Of a DNA stretch of 48,588 bases, positions 34,010-42,537 are shown one piece after another. The notes under the pieces are model-generated. The model was not told where the DNA came from and searched no databases. It worked only from the letters and a program-made list of their open reading frames with translations. Source of the DNA: Bacteroidales bacterium. Lineage in GTDB: Bacteria > Bacteroidota > Bacteroidia > Bacteroidales > UBA932. Every line of letters begins with the position of its first letter. Position 1 is the first letter of the stretch. Where the stretch lies: the NCBI GenBank assembly GCA_017617715.1, contig JAFZVQ010000076.1, forward strand, positions 1 through 48,588. The letters are read 5' to 3'. Position numbers and translations under genes: made by a program.

Positions 34010-35932
34010 CTATTTGGCGTCGTATTCGGAGAACTTCGAATTATTGGAGATGAATTCGGGCACTACCGTCTTCATCATCTTCACCATCTGGGGAATCTCC
34101 ACCTTACGGGCCAGCTCGCCGAGGCTTTGCACCATCTCCTGCGCCTCCGAATAATCGTAGGTGCGGACTTTGGCTATACGTATGCGTCCGTGGCGGGTAG
34201 GCTCGGTGTTTTCCACATTGGAAAGCACCTCTTCATAAAGCTTCTCGCCGGGCCTGAGGCCGGTGTACTCTATCTTTATGTCCTTGTCCACCTCAAGCCC
34301 GGACAACTCGATCATCCTCCGGGCAAGGGTGTCGATCTTCACGGGCTCGCCCATATCGAACACGCAGATACGGTTGGCCGTATCCATAATTGCAGCCTCC
34401 ATGACAAGGCGGCATGCCTCAGGAATGGTCATGAAGAAGCGATTGATGTCAGGATGGGTCACGGTGACAGGGCCGCCCTTGCGGATCTGGTCGCGGAAAC
34501 GCGGAATCACGGAGCCGTTGGAGCCCAGCACGTTGCCGAAGCGGGTGGTCACGAAACGGGTCTTGCCTTCGTGCCTGCCCTGCTCGATAGCCAGGCCAAG
34601 GCTCTGGACATAAATCTCGGCAAGGCGCTTGCTGCAACCCATTATATTCGTAGGATTCACGGCCTTGTCGGTGGATATCATCACCATCTTCTCCACTCCG
34701 TATTCTATGCATTTGTCGGCCACATAGCTCGTACCCACAAGATTCACGAGCACGGCTTCGCAAGGATTCTCCTCCATGAGGGGAACGTGCTTATAAGCTG
34801 CGGCGTGGAAGACCACATCCGGCCTGTATGTCCGGAAGGCGAAATCGAGGCGGTTGGGGAAACGCACGTCACCGATCACTGGAATGAAGTCCAGCGAAGG
34901 GAAGGACTCTTCCAGCTCGAGACGAAGATGGTGCACAGGGGTCTCGGCATTATCGTAAAGCACAAGCTTAGAGATGCCGAAACCTGCAAGCTGACGGCAC
35001 AGCTCGGAGCCGATGGAGCCGGCTGCGCCCGTGACCAAGACGGTCTTGCCCGCAAACCCGGCCTTGATTTCCGGCAGGGAAATCTGTATCTCATCACGGC
35101 CCAGCAGGTCTTCTATCTTCACCTCACGGATCACGCCGCCCCCGTCTTCGCCCAGCTCTCCCACCTCGGGAAGTATGAGCACCTTGAGCCCGAGCTCGGA
35201 ACAGTACTTGACCAGCCTGCCGTTCTCCACCCTGGCGTCGGCCTTCTTGGTGAACAGCACGCCGGAGAACGAAAGATTCAGGGCAAGGCGGTCCAGGTCT
35301 TTCTTCTCATTGAAATAGAACACCGACTTGTCGACGAACTTTGCGTGCTTCAGGGATGAGTTCGGAGAAATCACGCCCACGATGTTGTAGTGCGGGGAAT
35401 TCCTGAATCGGGAAATAGCCGATTCAGACTTGTCCGACGTGCCATAGACCAGCACCCTCATGCATTTCTGGACTTCGCGTATACGGGATTTGTACACATC
35501 GTAGACCATAATCATGAACAGCCTGACTCCCAGAAGCATGAACAGCGAGAGCAACAGGTCCGACGCCAGCATCACCACAATCACCGAGAAATCGTCCACC
35601 TGCGCAAATGCAAGCAGCGAGACCACCATCATCGCCACTTTGCCGCCAAGGGCCAGGACGAACTTAATGACGTCCTTGAAACTGGTGTGGCGGATTATAA
35701 TCGCATAAGTGCGCATGGCAAGGAACATCACCGCGGATGAAACGCAGGATGAGACCAGCCACGTCAGCCAGAAATGCGTATGGGTGACGAATCCAGCGCT
35801 GGGGAAAGCGCTTGCCACCAGGACTACCAACCCGGACACCACGACGGACAGCACTACGTCCATCGCAAGGACGAACTTCACATCCAGATACTTGGACGTG
35901 AAGCTGCGTATGCGGGATTCAAGACTAACCAA
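34010..35932 (-). CDS. Membrane-bound nucleotide-sugar 4,6-dehydratase (CapD/WbpM/PglF-like)
   Basis: 640 residues. About four transmembrane helices occupy residues 15-130. A first Rossmann-like domain (about 155-290, VLVYGTSDKSES) follows, and then the catalytic dehydratase domain with TGAAGSIGSELCRQL and DNAETPVHHL. The active-site block is STDKAVNPTNIMGCSKR, in which Met takes the place of Tyr as in inverting UDP-GlcNAc 4,6-dehydratases. It makes a 4-keto-6-deoxy sugar nucleotide for polysaccharide or glycan synthesis. The start at 35932 is a TTG, because no ATG or GTG fits before the first helix, and it lies 6 nt after the wzc stop. The length fits the family. Confidence 0.93.
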   Translation of the reverse strand: MVSLESRIRSFTSKYLDVKFVLAMDVVLSVVVSGLVVLVASAFPSAGFVTHTHFWLTWLVSSCVSSAVMFLAMRTYAIIIRHTSFKDVIKFVLALGGKVAMMVVSLLAFAQVDDFSVIVVMLASDLLLSLFMLLGVRLFMIMVYDVYKSRIREVQKCMRVLVYGTSDKSESAISRFRNSPHYNIVGVISPNSSLKHAKFVDKSVFYFNEKKDLDRLALNLSFSGVLFTKKADARVENGRLVKYCSELGLKVLILPEVGELGEDGGGVIREVKIEDLLGRDEIQISLPEIKAGFAGKTVLVTGAAGSIGSELCRQLAGFGISKLVLYDNAETPVHHLRLELEESFPSLDFIPVIGDVRFPNRLDFAFRTYRPDVVFHAAAYKHVPLMEENPCEAVLVNLVGTSYVADKCIEYGVEKMVMISTDKAVNPTNIMGCSKRLAEIYVQSLGLAIEQGRHEGKTRFVTTRFGNVLGSNGSVIPRFRDQIRKGGPVTVTHPDINRFFMTIPEACRLVMEAAIMDTANRICVFDMGEPVKIDTLARRMIELSGLEVDKDIKIEYTGLRPGEKLYEEVLSNVENTEPTRHGRIRIAKVRTYDYSEAQEMVQSLGELARKVEIPQMVKMMKTVVPEFISNNSKFSEYDAK

Positions 35933-35938
35933 AACAGT

Positions 35939-38332
35939 CTATTTTTCTTTGTCTGAATAATAACCGTATGAATGATAGCCGTAACCATAGCCGTAGCCAT
36001 AGCCATAACGGTAGCCATAGCCCCTGCCGGAAGCCATCTCGGTGGCATTCAGCAGCACGGTCATATTCTTAAGTGTGCCTCTCTGGTAGATGCCTTCAAG
36101 TTCGGAAAGCATCGACTTCTCCAGCACTCCGGCGCGGAGCACGAATATGGTACGGTCCGCCATATCCGCAATAATCTGGGTGTCGGCCACTATATTGAAA
36201 GGAGGACAGTCGATGAACACATAATCGAACTCCTTCTTCACCTGGTTCACCAGTTCGGCAAACAGATTGCTGCCCACAAGTTCACTGGGGTTGGGCGGGA
36301 TCACGCCGACCGGAAGCACCGACAGGTTGTCGTAGCCTTCAGGCTGGACCAGAAGGGAATGGACATCAAGTGCCTCACCGGAAAGGTAGTTGGCAAGGCC
36401 TTTCTTGGGAGAGCCCACAAGGGAGGAAAGCGAAGCGTGACGGAGGTCGCCGTCGATCAGCAACACTTTCGAGCCTTTGATGGACATCGCAGCGCCAAGG
36501 TTGGAGCTGATGAAAGTCTTGCCGGATCCGGGATTGAAAGAAGTCACGGTGACCACCCGGGAGTCTGAGCCCCTGGTCATGAATTCCAGATTGGTGCGGC
36601 ACACGCGGAAAGCCTCGTTGACGGCATCGCGTTTATTATGCTTGACAAGTATTGCGGAATCCTTGTTGTCTTTCTTCTTTTTCCTGGTTGTGCCGGACAG
36701 GGGCACCTCGCCGAGGAATGGAGCCGACAGGCCTTCAGTGTCTTTCCGGCTGCGGACCTTGGTGTCGGTGACGATGATAAGATAGATGATACCGAAAGGA
36801 ATCATGAGTCCGAGCAGGAATGCGATCAGCAATATCTTCTTTTTGCTCGGAAATGTGGGCGCGGACGAGCCATGGGGCTTGGTGATGACACGGGTGTTGT
36901 AGGCCGTGAAAGCCTGGGAAAGCTCATTTTCCTCGCGCTTCTGGAGGAGGAACACATAAAGGGCCTCCTTCACCTTCTGCTGACGCTCCACGCTGAGCAG
37001 GTACTTGGCCTGGTTGGGGTTGTCGGCAAGGCGGGATGTCGCTTTCTGTTCGGCCTTCTGGATACTGGCTTTCTGGGCTTCCAGGGTATTGATAAGGTCA
37101 TCGATGGAAGTGAGGATGGTGCCGCGCATACTGCCCAGGCTGGAGTCCATTTCCTGCACGAGAGGGTTGCGCTCGGAAGAATTGGCCACCAGGTTGTTGC
37201 GCTTGAGCACCAGGTCGTTATACTTGCTTATCTGGTTTGCAATCGTGGTATTGGTCAGGCCCGCAGGAGAAGGGAGCATGTCGCCCATGGAGCTCGAGGT
37301 GCTGAGGGAAGTACGGATATACCGGGCCGTATAGAGCTGGTTGTCCAGGTCCTGGATCTTGCGGTTAGCCTCCTGGGACTGGGACATGTACATGCTCGAC
37401 ACGGCGGCCACATCAGGGATGACATACTTGCTCTTGTAGGATGAGATGTCGGTGTCCACGTTGCCGAGCTCCTTCTCGATATTCTTCAGACGGTCGTCGA
37501 TGAACAAGGATGTGCTGACCGCCATTTTGTTGCGGTCGTCCACCCAGTTCTCGTTATAGACCGTGATCACCATGTCCAGCACATCCTCGGCCCTGCGGGG
37601 ACTCTGGTCAGTGATGGTAAGATCGAGCACGTCAGCGTAATTCTTTGAATTGACCGCTGCTGCTGAGAGCCTTGAGTTGTAGGAATTGGTCGCACGAGCA
37701 AATGTTGTGTGGTGCACAAAAATTGGCTCGCTGAAAGCGGAAGAACTCTCGGGCACACGGGTAATGACAAGCTGGCCTGCCATGGTCGAGAGGGTGTCTC
37801 CGAACGAACCCGCATAGTCCTGCTCCTCATGGGTCTTGGGATTCTCCATTCGTATCTTGAAGCTTTGCGAAGACACGGGAGTCACTTCGAAATCCACCAC
37901 TCCGGCAGGCTCAAGGAAGCGGGCTTTGATGGGTAGGTCAACGCCGTATAGAACATGCTTGCGGGCCCTGCCTATTGCAAAATAATCGAAATCCAGGCCC
38001 ATGCGCTCCACCACGCTTCTCATAAGGTCGGGCGACTGCAGGGCGATAATTTCATTGGCCAGTTTGGAATTATTCTGGTTGATGCCGCCCGTGAGCATGG
38101 ATTCGAGCTCGTTGGAAGAGCGGCGGACGGCGGATTCCTTGATAAGGACCGTTGCAGACCTGGTGTAGATCTTAGGCGTGCGCACAAGATAGAAAGTCGC
38201 GGCGCCGAAGCATATCAGGAGAGAAATCAGGAACCAATACCACTTGGAGAGGCATTTGAAGAGAAAATTCCGGATATTGAAACTTTCGGTCTCGATGACC
38301 GCGGTCTGGGGATTATTGATATTTTCTGACAT
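35939..38332 (-). CDS. wzc: Polysaccharide co-polymerase/tyrosine autokinase (Wzc-like)
   Basis: 797 residues. The N-terminal Wzz domain (TM at about 28-48, a long periplasmic coiled-coil part, second TM at about 500) is fused to a cytoplasmic BY-kinase. The kinase has Walker A NPGSGKTF, A' LLIDGDLR and B FIDCPPF. The C-terminus has 11 tyrosines in the last 30 residues, arranged as a GY repeat (residues 772-792), which is the autophosphorylation cluster. The protein controls chain length and export of exopolysaccharide together with the outer-membrane protein encoded upstream (1-nt gap). The operon partner wza and the downstream sugar genes support this role. Confidence 0.95.
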   Translation of the reverse strand: MSENINNPQTAVIETESFNIRNFLFKCLSKWYWFLISLLICFGAATFYLVRTPKIYTRSATVLIKESAVRRSSNELESMLTGGINQNNSKLANEIIALQSPDLMRSVVERMGLDFDYFAIGRARKHVLYGVDLPIKARFLEPAGVVDFEVTPVSSQSFKIRMENPKTHEEQDYAGSFGDTLSTMAGQLVITRVPESSSAFSEPIFVHHTTFARATNSYNSRLSAAAVNSKNYADVLDLTITDQSPRRAEDVLDMVITVYNENWVDDRNKMAVSTSLFIDDRLKNIEKELGNVDTDISSYKSKYVIPDVAAVSSMYMSQSQEANRKIQDLDNQLYTARYIRTSLSTSSSMGDMLPSPAGLTNTTIANQISKYNDLVLKRNNLVANSSERNPLVQEMDSSLGSMRGTILTSIDDLINTLEAQKASIQKAEQKATSRLADNPNQAKYLLSVERQQKVKEALYVFLLQKREENELSQAFTAYNTRVITKPHGSSAPTFPSKKKILLIAFLLGLMIPFGIIYLIIVTDTKVRSRKDTEGLSAPFLGEVPLSGTTRKKKKDNKDSAILVKHNKRDAVNEAFRVCRTNLEFMTRGSDSRVVTVTSFNPGSGKTFISSNLGAAMSIKGSKVLLIDGDLRHASLSSLVGSPKKGLANYLSGEALDVHSLLVQPEGYDNLSVLPVGVIPPNPSELVGSNLFAELVNQVKKEFDYVFIDCPPFNIVADTQIIADMADRTIFVLRAGVLEKSMLSELEGIYQRGTLKNMTVLLNATEMASGRGYGYRYGYGYGYGYGYHSYGYYSDKEK
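35975..36022 (-). repeat. Hexanucleotide repeat encoding the Gly-Tyr tail of Wzc
   Basis: About eight imperfect 6-bp units (GGCTAT/GGCTAC, one CGTTAT) encode G771-Y786 of Wzc. The tract lies within the tyrosine autophosphorylation cluster. In-frame units could be gained or lost by strand slippage without disrupting the protein. Confidence 0.85.
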
Positions 38333-38333
38333 A

Positions 38334-39158
38334 TCACTTCATATTTTGCATGTTCATGGCTACGACCGTGATGGTGGACACCAGGGTGGCGGCAAGGGAT
38401 GCGATGGAAATCCAGAAGGAAGTACTGACCACATTGTTGCCGTTGACGGTGGACTGGCGGGTCCTCATGGCATTGGGCGACACATAGATGACGTCGTTCT
38501 GGTTGATGTAGAAAACCGGCGACTTGGAGAGGCCGGCAGCAGAGCGCAGGTCCACGAGGTAGGTCTTCTGCACGCCGTTCTCCTCACGGAGCACCATCAC
38601 GTTGTCGCGGCGGCCCAGTATGGTAAGATCCCCCGCCATTGAAAGGGCCTCAAGGATGTTCACGTTGTCGCGCGTGATGGCAAAGCGGCCCGGATGGGCG
38701 ACCTCTCCCATCACGGAGAAGTAGAGATTCATGTAATCCACCGTCACCACGGGATCGCGGACAAGGTCCCTGGAGGTGAGTTCGTCCCTGATGGTCTTGG
38801 CCACTTCCGGCCTTGTCATGCCCGCCACGGGAATCTCTCCGACCACCGGGAAGTCAATCTTACCTTCGGAATCGATAATATAACCGCTGATACCTGTATT
38901 GCCAAGCGAGATCTCCTGGGTGGAACCCACATAACGGGCTACATAAGGCATATTGAACTGGTTCATCAGTTCCACGCCGTTGCAGTTCACGATTATGCTT
39001 ATCTTGTCTCCAGGGCGAAGACGGATCTGGGAATTATCTATTTCGGTGGATATCTCCTTGTCCTGGGAGTCCTGGAAATAGACCACATTGGCAGGAGCTG
39101 CACAAGAAGCGAGCATCAATGCGGTCAGGCCTGCAAAAAATATTGAAATCTTATTCAT
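38334..39158 (-). CDS. wza: Polysaccharide export outer-membrane lipoprotein (Wza-like)
   Basis: 274-residue outer-membrane lipoprotein: signal and lipobox TALMLASC (C19), then a Poly_export domain (LRPGDKISIIV) and SLBB-type beta-grasp repeats (IGDVRF-like elements such as GKIDFPVVGEIPVAGMTRPEV and YFSVMGEVAHPGRFAI). A C-terminal hydrophobic segment (about 240-262) is present, as in Wza-family proteins of Bacteroidota. It forms the export channel for exopolysaccharide or capsule with Wzc. It is the first gene of the operon, with a good -33/-7 promoter about 16 nt upstream of the ATG. Confidence 0.93.
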   Translation of the reverse strand: MNKISIFFAGLTALMLASCAAPANVVYFQDSQDKEISTEIDNSQIRLRPGDKISIIVNCNGVELMNQFNMPYVARYVGSTQEISLGNTGISGYIIDSEGKIDFPVVGEIPVAGMTRPEVAKTIRDELTSRDLVRDPVVTVDYMNLYFSVMGEVAHPGRFAITRDNVNILEALSMAGDLTILGRRDNVMVLREENGVQKTYLVDLRSAAGLSKSPVFYINQNDVIYVSPNAMRTRQSTVNGNNVVSTSFWISIASLAATLVSTITVVAMNMQNMK

Positions 39159-39180
39159 AACCTAAATTGGGATAATCATG

Positions 39181-39212
39181 CAAATATAACTCATTTCTGT
39201 CAAACCAGCAAA
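39181..39212 (-). promoter_or_regulatory. Promoter of the wza-wzc operon (TTTG-N20-TATATTTG)
   Basis: Perfect Bacteroidota promoter on the minus strand: TTTG (39212-39209), 20 nt, TATATTTG (39188-39181). The -33 half lies within the last codons of the upstream glnA gene. The leader to the wza ATG is about 16 nt. Confidence 0.85.
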
Positions 39213-40612
39213 TTATCTACGATAATACCACCTGCGCCATCGAAAGATTTCAGCGTCCGGATAAGATAATCCAGCATGGAATCGGAAAACACGCCCTCTG
39301 ACGAATAAATCTCCCTGTCCGCTTTAAGCGCCTCTGCGGCAGCTTCGCAGGATGCGGGCAGCTGCTCAAGCGAATCCTTAAGCGCCTCATTGGCAAATGC
39401 ATGGATATCCACCCCGAGCCCGACATAAGTGCGGCGGGCCACCTCCAGCGCATCCGGCATCTCGAAGCCCCGGCGCGCCGCGCAGCAGAGAGCTGCCATC
39501 AGCAGATAGACATTGGCAGTCGCATCGGAAGCCCGCCACTCGAAGGTGGCCTTGTCGGAGAAATCCCTCTGCACAGCGGCTTCCCCGGGGTTGCATTGCG
39601 CCGCCATATCCACGCGGCTCGTCCATCCCAGGGGCACGCGCACAAGGGCGCTGCGGTTGGAATGCGACCAGCAGAGCGTCGTCGGGGCTTCCTGGTTGGG
39701 CACCAGGCGCATGAAAGACTGGGGGCTGGGGTTGCCGAAGGCGGTCAGCGAGGTGCCGGCATCCATATAGCCGGCTATTGCGCGGCGCACGTCGTCCGTG
39801 ATATCGCCGCCCTGCGTCATGATGCTCCTGCCGTCGCGGGTAAACTTGCAGTGCACATGCATTCCGGAGCCCGCCTTTCCTTCCGTAATCTTGGGAGCGA
39901 AAGTAAGCGTGACCCCATAGTCCCAGGCAAGGCGCCACATCACCCATTTGGCCAGCACAAGCTGGTCGGCGGCATCGCAGATATCCACCGGCAGGAACTC
40001 TATCTCATTCTGTTCGAACACTTTGCCGTCGCGCCTGAAATTCCCCACCTCGCTATGGGCATACTTTACCATTCCGCCCACCTGGGTGATCATCCGCACG
40101 GCCTCCACCCGCAATTCCTCTGATTTCACGAAGGGAGCGCTCTCGTGGTAGCCGCGCTGGTCCGGGATGGGATACATCCCGTCGTCGTCCATGATGACGT
40201 AGTATTCAAGCTCGCCCATGGTCTGCATCTCCAGGCCTGTCTTCTCCGTGAACACCCGGGCCGCTTTGCGGAGCACATATTCCGGAGAGCTCTCGAAAGG
40301 CTTGCCTTCCCTATCGAAGAACGAGCAGAGCACGCCGACCGTCGGCACCTGGGCAAACGGGTCACGGAAAGCCGTACGGTAACGGGGCACAACGTAGAGG
40401 TCGCTCTTCCCTGCTTCCACGAAAGGAAACAGGCTGGAGCCGTCCACCCTCTCCCCCGCTTCCAGGATATTGAGCAGATGCTCCTTGTCCCGGATCACGA
40501 AATTCAGGGTCTTGAGCCGCCCGTCCCAGCCGCAGTAGTGGAAGTCTATGAATTCAATCTGATTATCAAGGCAATAAGCCAGCAGATCAGACTTGGATTG
40601 GATATTCAGCAT
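39200..40612 (-). CDS. glnA: Glutamine synthetase (GlnA-type)
   Basis: 470-residue enzyme that makes glutamine from glutamate, ammonia and ATP. Catalytic-site motifs are seen in MGELEYYV (metal-binding Glu), FEQNEIEF, GSGMHVHCKF (ATP and metal site), NRSALVRVPLG and FEWRASDATANVYL. The beta-grasp N-terminal domain starts at the N-terminus (FIDFHYCGWDGR). Length fits GSI enzymes. The final FEWRASDATANVY motif is a variant of the usual EFRFPDSSGNPY, suggesting a divergent or specialised branch. It is a single gene, divergent from the M64 peptidase gene and 41 nt before wza. Only a weak -7-like box is visible in front of it. Confidence 0.91.
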   Translation of the reverse strand: MLNIQSKSDLLAYCLDNQIEFIDFHYCGWDGRLKTLNFVIRDKEHLLNILEAGERVDGSSLFPFVEAGKSDLYVVPRYRTAFRDPFAQVPTVGVLCSFFDREGKPFESSPEYVLRKAARVFTEKTGLEMQTMGELEYYVIMDDDGMYPIPDQRGYHESAPFVKSEELRVEAVRMITQVGGMVKYAHSEVGNFRRDGKVFEQNEIEFLPVDICDAADQLVLAKWVMWRLAWDYGVTLTFAPKITEGKAGSGMHVHCKFTRDGRSIMTQGGDITDDVRRAIAGYMDAGTSLTAFGNPSPQSFMRLVPNQEAPTTLCWSHSNRSALVRVPLGWTSRVDMAAQCNPGEAAVQRDFSDKATFEWRASDATANVYLLMAALCCAARRGFEMPDALEVARRTYVGLGVDIHAFANEALKDSLEQLPASCEAAAEALKADREIYSSEGVFSDSMLDYLIRTLKSFDGAGGIIVDNLLV

Positions 40613-40617
40613 AGTGT

Positions 40618-40625
40618 CATAAGTA
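40618..40625 (-). promoter_or_regulatory. Possible weak -7 box of glnA (TACTTATG)
   Basis: One mismatch to TAnnTTTG on the minus strand, 6 nt before the ATG at 40612. No better candidate exists in the gap and no -33 is evident. This is a tentative call. Confidence 0.3.
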
Positions 40626-40630
40626 TTAAG

Positions 40631-40663
40631 TTTGCTAATTTAATAATAAAAAACGTATTTTTG
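40631..40663 (+). promoter_or_regulatory. Promoter of the M64 peptidase gene (TTTG-N21-TATTTTTG)
   Basis: TTTG at 40631-40634, 21 nt, exact -7 box TATTTTTG at 40656-40663. The box ends 4 nt before the ATG at 40668, so the mRNA should be leaderless or nearly so. Confidence 0.82.
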
Positions 40664-40667
40664 TCCT

Positions 40668-41879
40668 ATGAAACGCTTTATTTTCATTATCGCGCTCTGC
40701 CTGCCGGCTATCCTGCTCAATGCCGGGGAGCGCACGCTGCGCATCGATTACATTTTCTCCGGCAATGCAGACAAGACATTTATAGCCGTAGACGAAATGC
40801 GCAGCCTCGAAGGCTGGGCGGGCAGGCGGCACCATATGGACAGTCTCCCCCTTGCCGGCAACGGCCGGCTGACGCTCCGGAGCGCCGCCGACAGCACGAT
40901 ACTCTACCGCCTGTCTTTCAGCACTTTATTCCAGGAATGGCAGCACACCGAAGAAGCCACAAGGACAAACCGGAGCTTCGAAAATGTGTTCCTTATGCCT
41001 ATGCCTGAAGGGCCTGCGTTTGCGACCGTTGAGCTTTTCGATTCCCATGGCAGGACCTCCGCTCACTTCACGCACCCGGTAAATCCTTCCGACATAATGC
41101 TTCGCCCCGCCTCCAGCGCCCCGGCAGTCAAGGACATCCACATCGGCGGCACCGTCGAAGACTGCATCGACGTCGCTATAGTGGCGGAAGGCTACACCGC
41201 CGCGGAACAGGCTCTTTTCCTGAAAGATGCGTCCGCCACCGTGGATGCGATATTCTCGCACGAGCCGTTCTGCAGCATGCGCCGGCGTTTCAATTTCAGG
41301 GCCGTCTGCCTGGAATCCAAAGAGAGCGGCGTGAGCGAGCCGGCGAAAGGGATATGGAAAGACACTCCCCTGCATTCCAATTTCAGCACCTTCTACTCCG
41401 ACAGATACCTCACCACCCTGAGGATCAAAGACTTGCATGACGCCCTTGCCGGCGTGCCCTACGAGCACATCATAATCCTCGCCAACACCGACAGCTACGG
41501 CGGCGGAGGCATCTATAATTCCTACACCCTGACGACTGCGCACCACAAAAAGTTCCGTCCGGTGGTGGTGCACGAATTCGGCCACAGTTTCGCCGGGCTA
41601 GCCGACGAGTATTTCTACGACGACCAGTTCAGCGAATACTACCACCTCGATTTCGAGCCCTGGGAGCCCAATATCACCACTATGCGGGACTTCGGCAGCA
41701 AGTGGGAAGACATGCTCGGGAAAGACGGCGTGAGCGTGCTGGAAGGAGGCGGCTACCAGTCAAAGGGCGTCTGGCGCGCCTGCGAGGATTGCCGTATGCG
41801 GACCAACGAGGCCCGCGGCTTCTGCCCCGTCTGCCGCCGCTCCATCGAACGGCTTATCCGTTTCTATACTGAAGATTAA
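40668..41879 (+). CDS. Peptidase M64 family metalloprotease
   Basis: 403 residues: signal peptide MKRFIFIIALCLPAILLNAG, an N-terminal beta domain (to about 140) and a catalytic domain with VAIVAEGYTAAEQ and the zinc site VVHEFGHSFAGLADEYF. The latter matches the HExGHxFGGLADEY pattern of M64 (IgA-peptidase family) enzymes. The C-terminal CRMRTNEARGFCPVCRR cysteine motif, also typical of M64, is present. It is secreted and likely degrades host or dietary protein. The gene stands alone behind its own promoter and overlaps the convergent PAP2 gene by 4 nt. Confidence 0.92.
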   Translation: MKRFIFIIALCLPAILLNAGERTLRIDYIFSGNADKTFIAVDEMRSLEGWAGRRHHMDSLPLAGNGRLTLRSAADSTILYRLSFSTLFQEWQHTEEATRTNRSFENVFLMPMPEGPAFATVELFDSHGRTSAHFTHPVNPSDIMLRPASSAPAVKDIHIGGTVEDCIDVAIVAEGYTAAEQALFLKDASATVDAIFSHEPFCSMRRRFNFRAVCLESKESGVSEPAKGIWKDTPLHSNFSTFYSDRYLTTLRIKDLHDALAGVPYEHIIILANTDSYGGGGIYNSYTLTTAHHKKFRPVVVHEFGHSFAGLADEYFYDDQFSEYYHLDFEPWEPNITTMRDFGSKWEDMLGKDGVSVLEGGGYQSKGVWRACEDCRMRTNEARGFCPVCRRSIERLIRFYTED

Positions 41880-42535
41880 AAAGAAACGGTAAGAGAAGCG
41901 CAAAGAGTGCCGCTGTAGGGATCGGCGACAGGAACAAAAGATAAAGCAGCAGGTCTGGTGCCGAAACCATCCCAGGGGATGTCGGGGATACGAAAGAGGT
42001 CCTTTACGGGCTGGAGGAGCCATTTGCCGGCGTAGGCGGAAAGGATGCCGATGCCGGCGCCGGCAAGCACGTCGGTCATCCAGTGCCTGTTGCCCCAGAG
42101 ACGCTCCGCTCCGGTGAACACCGCTACGGTGTAAGCGCCTGCCGCCCACCCCGGGCCATAGTCGATACCGGTGAGCCCGGCGCCGGTGAACGCGAACAGC
42201 GTGTGCCCGGAGGGCATCGACCGCAAGTCGCTGTGGTCCGGGCGCTCGCGGGCAACAGCCCATTTCAGCAAATACCCCGCAGACAGGCTGCAAGTGTATG
42301 CGATGGTCGACTCCAACGCACGGTCCACGAATGCATGCTTCGACGGCACGCCCGCCAGGCCAAGCCCCATATGCAACACCGACGGCACGAAACGCGACAC
42401 GCTTCCGATATCATAAAAGGGCGCGCCTTTGCGAAGGTCTTCCTGGATGAAAGTGTTCACACGCACATCAAACTGTGCCCGTGCGGTGAAGCACAGACAC
42501 GGCAGGATAAGCAGCAACGTCAGCTTACGGAGCAC
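41876..42535 (-). CDS. Periplasmic PAP2-family phosphatase
   Basis: 219-residue protein with a signal peptide (MLRKLTLLLILPCLCFTARAQ, GTG start) and the three PAP2 motifs: KWAVARERP, SMPSGH, and ERLWGNRHWMTDVLAG. The motif 3 His and Asp complete the acid phosphatase active site, here in the periplasm. It may dephosphorylate lipid pyrophosphates, nucleotides or lipid A-type molecules. The C-terminus ends in a short SLTVSF motif. It is the last gene of the rlmN operon, 2 nt after pdxA. Its stop overlaps that of the convergent M64 gene by 4 nt. Confidence 0.9.
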   Translation of the reverse strand: MLRKLTLLLILPCLCFTARAQFDVRVNTFIQEDLRKGAPFYDIGSVSRFVPSVLHMGLGLAGVPSKHAFVDRALESTIAYTCSLSAGYLLKWAVARERPDHSDLRSMPSGHTLFAFTGAGLTGIDYGPGWAAGAYTVAVFTGAERLWGNRHWMTDVLAGAGIGILSAYAGKWLLQPVKDLFRIPDIPWDGFGTRPAALSFVPVADPYSGTLCASLTVSF

Positions 42536-42537
42536 GG

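Noticed and set aside
35975-36022. CRISPR or non-coding tandem repeat
   Set aside because: The units are 6 bp, imperfect, in frame and encode the Gly-Tyr tail of Wzc.
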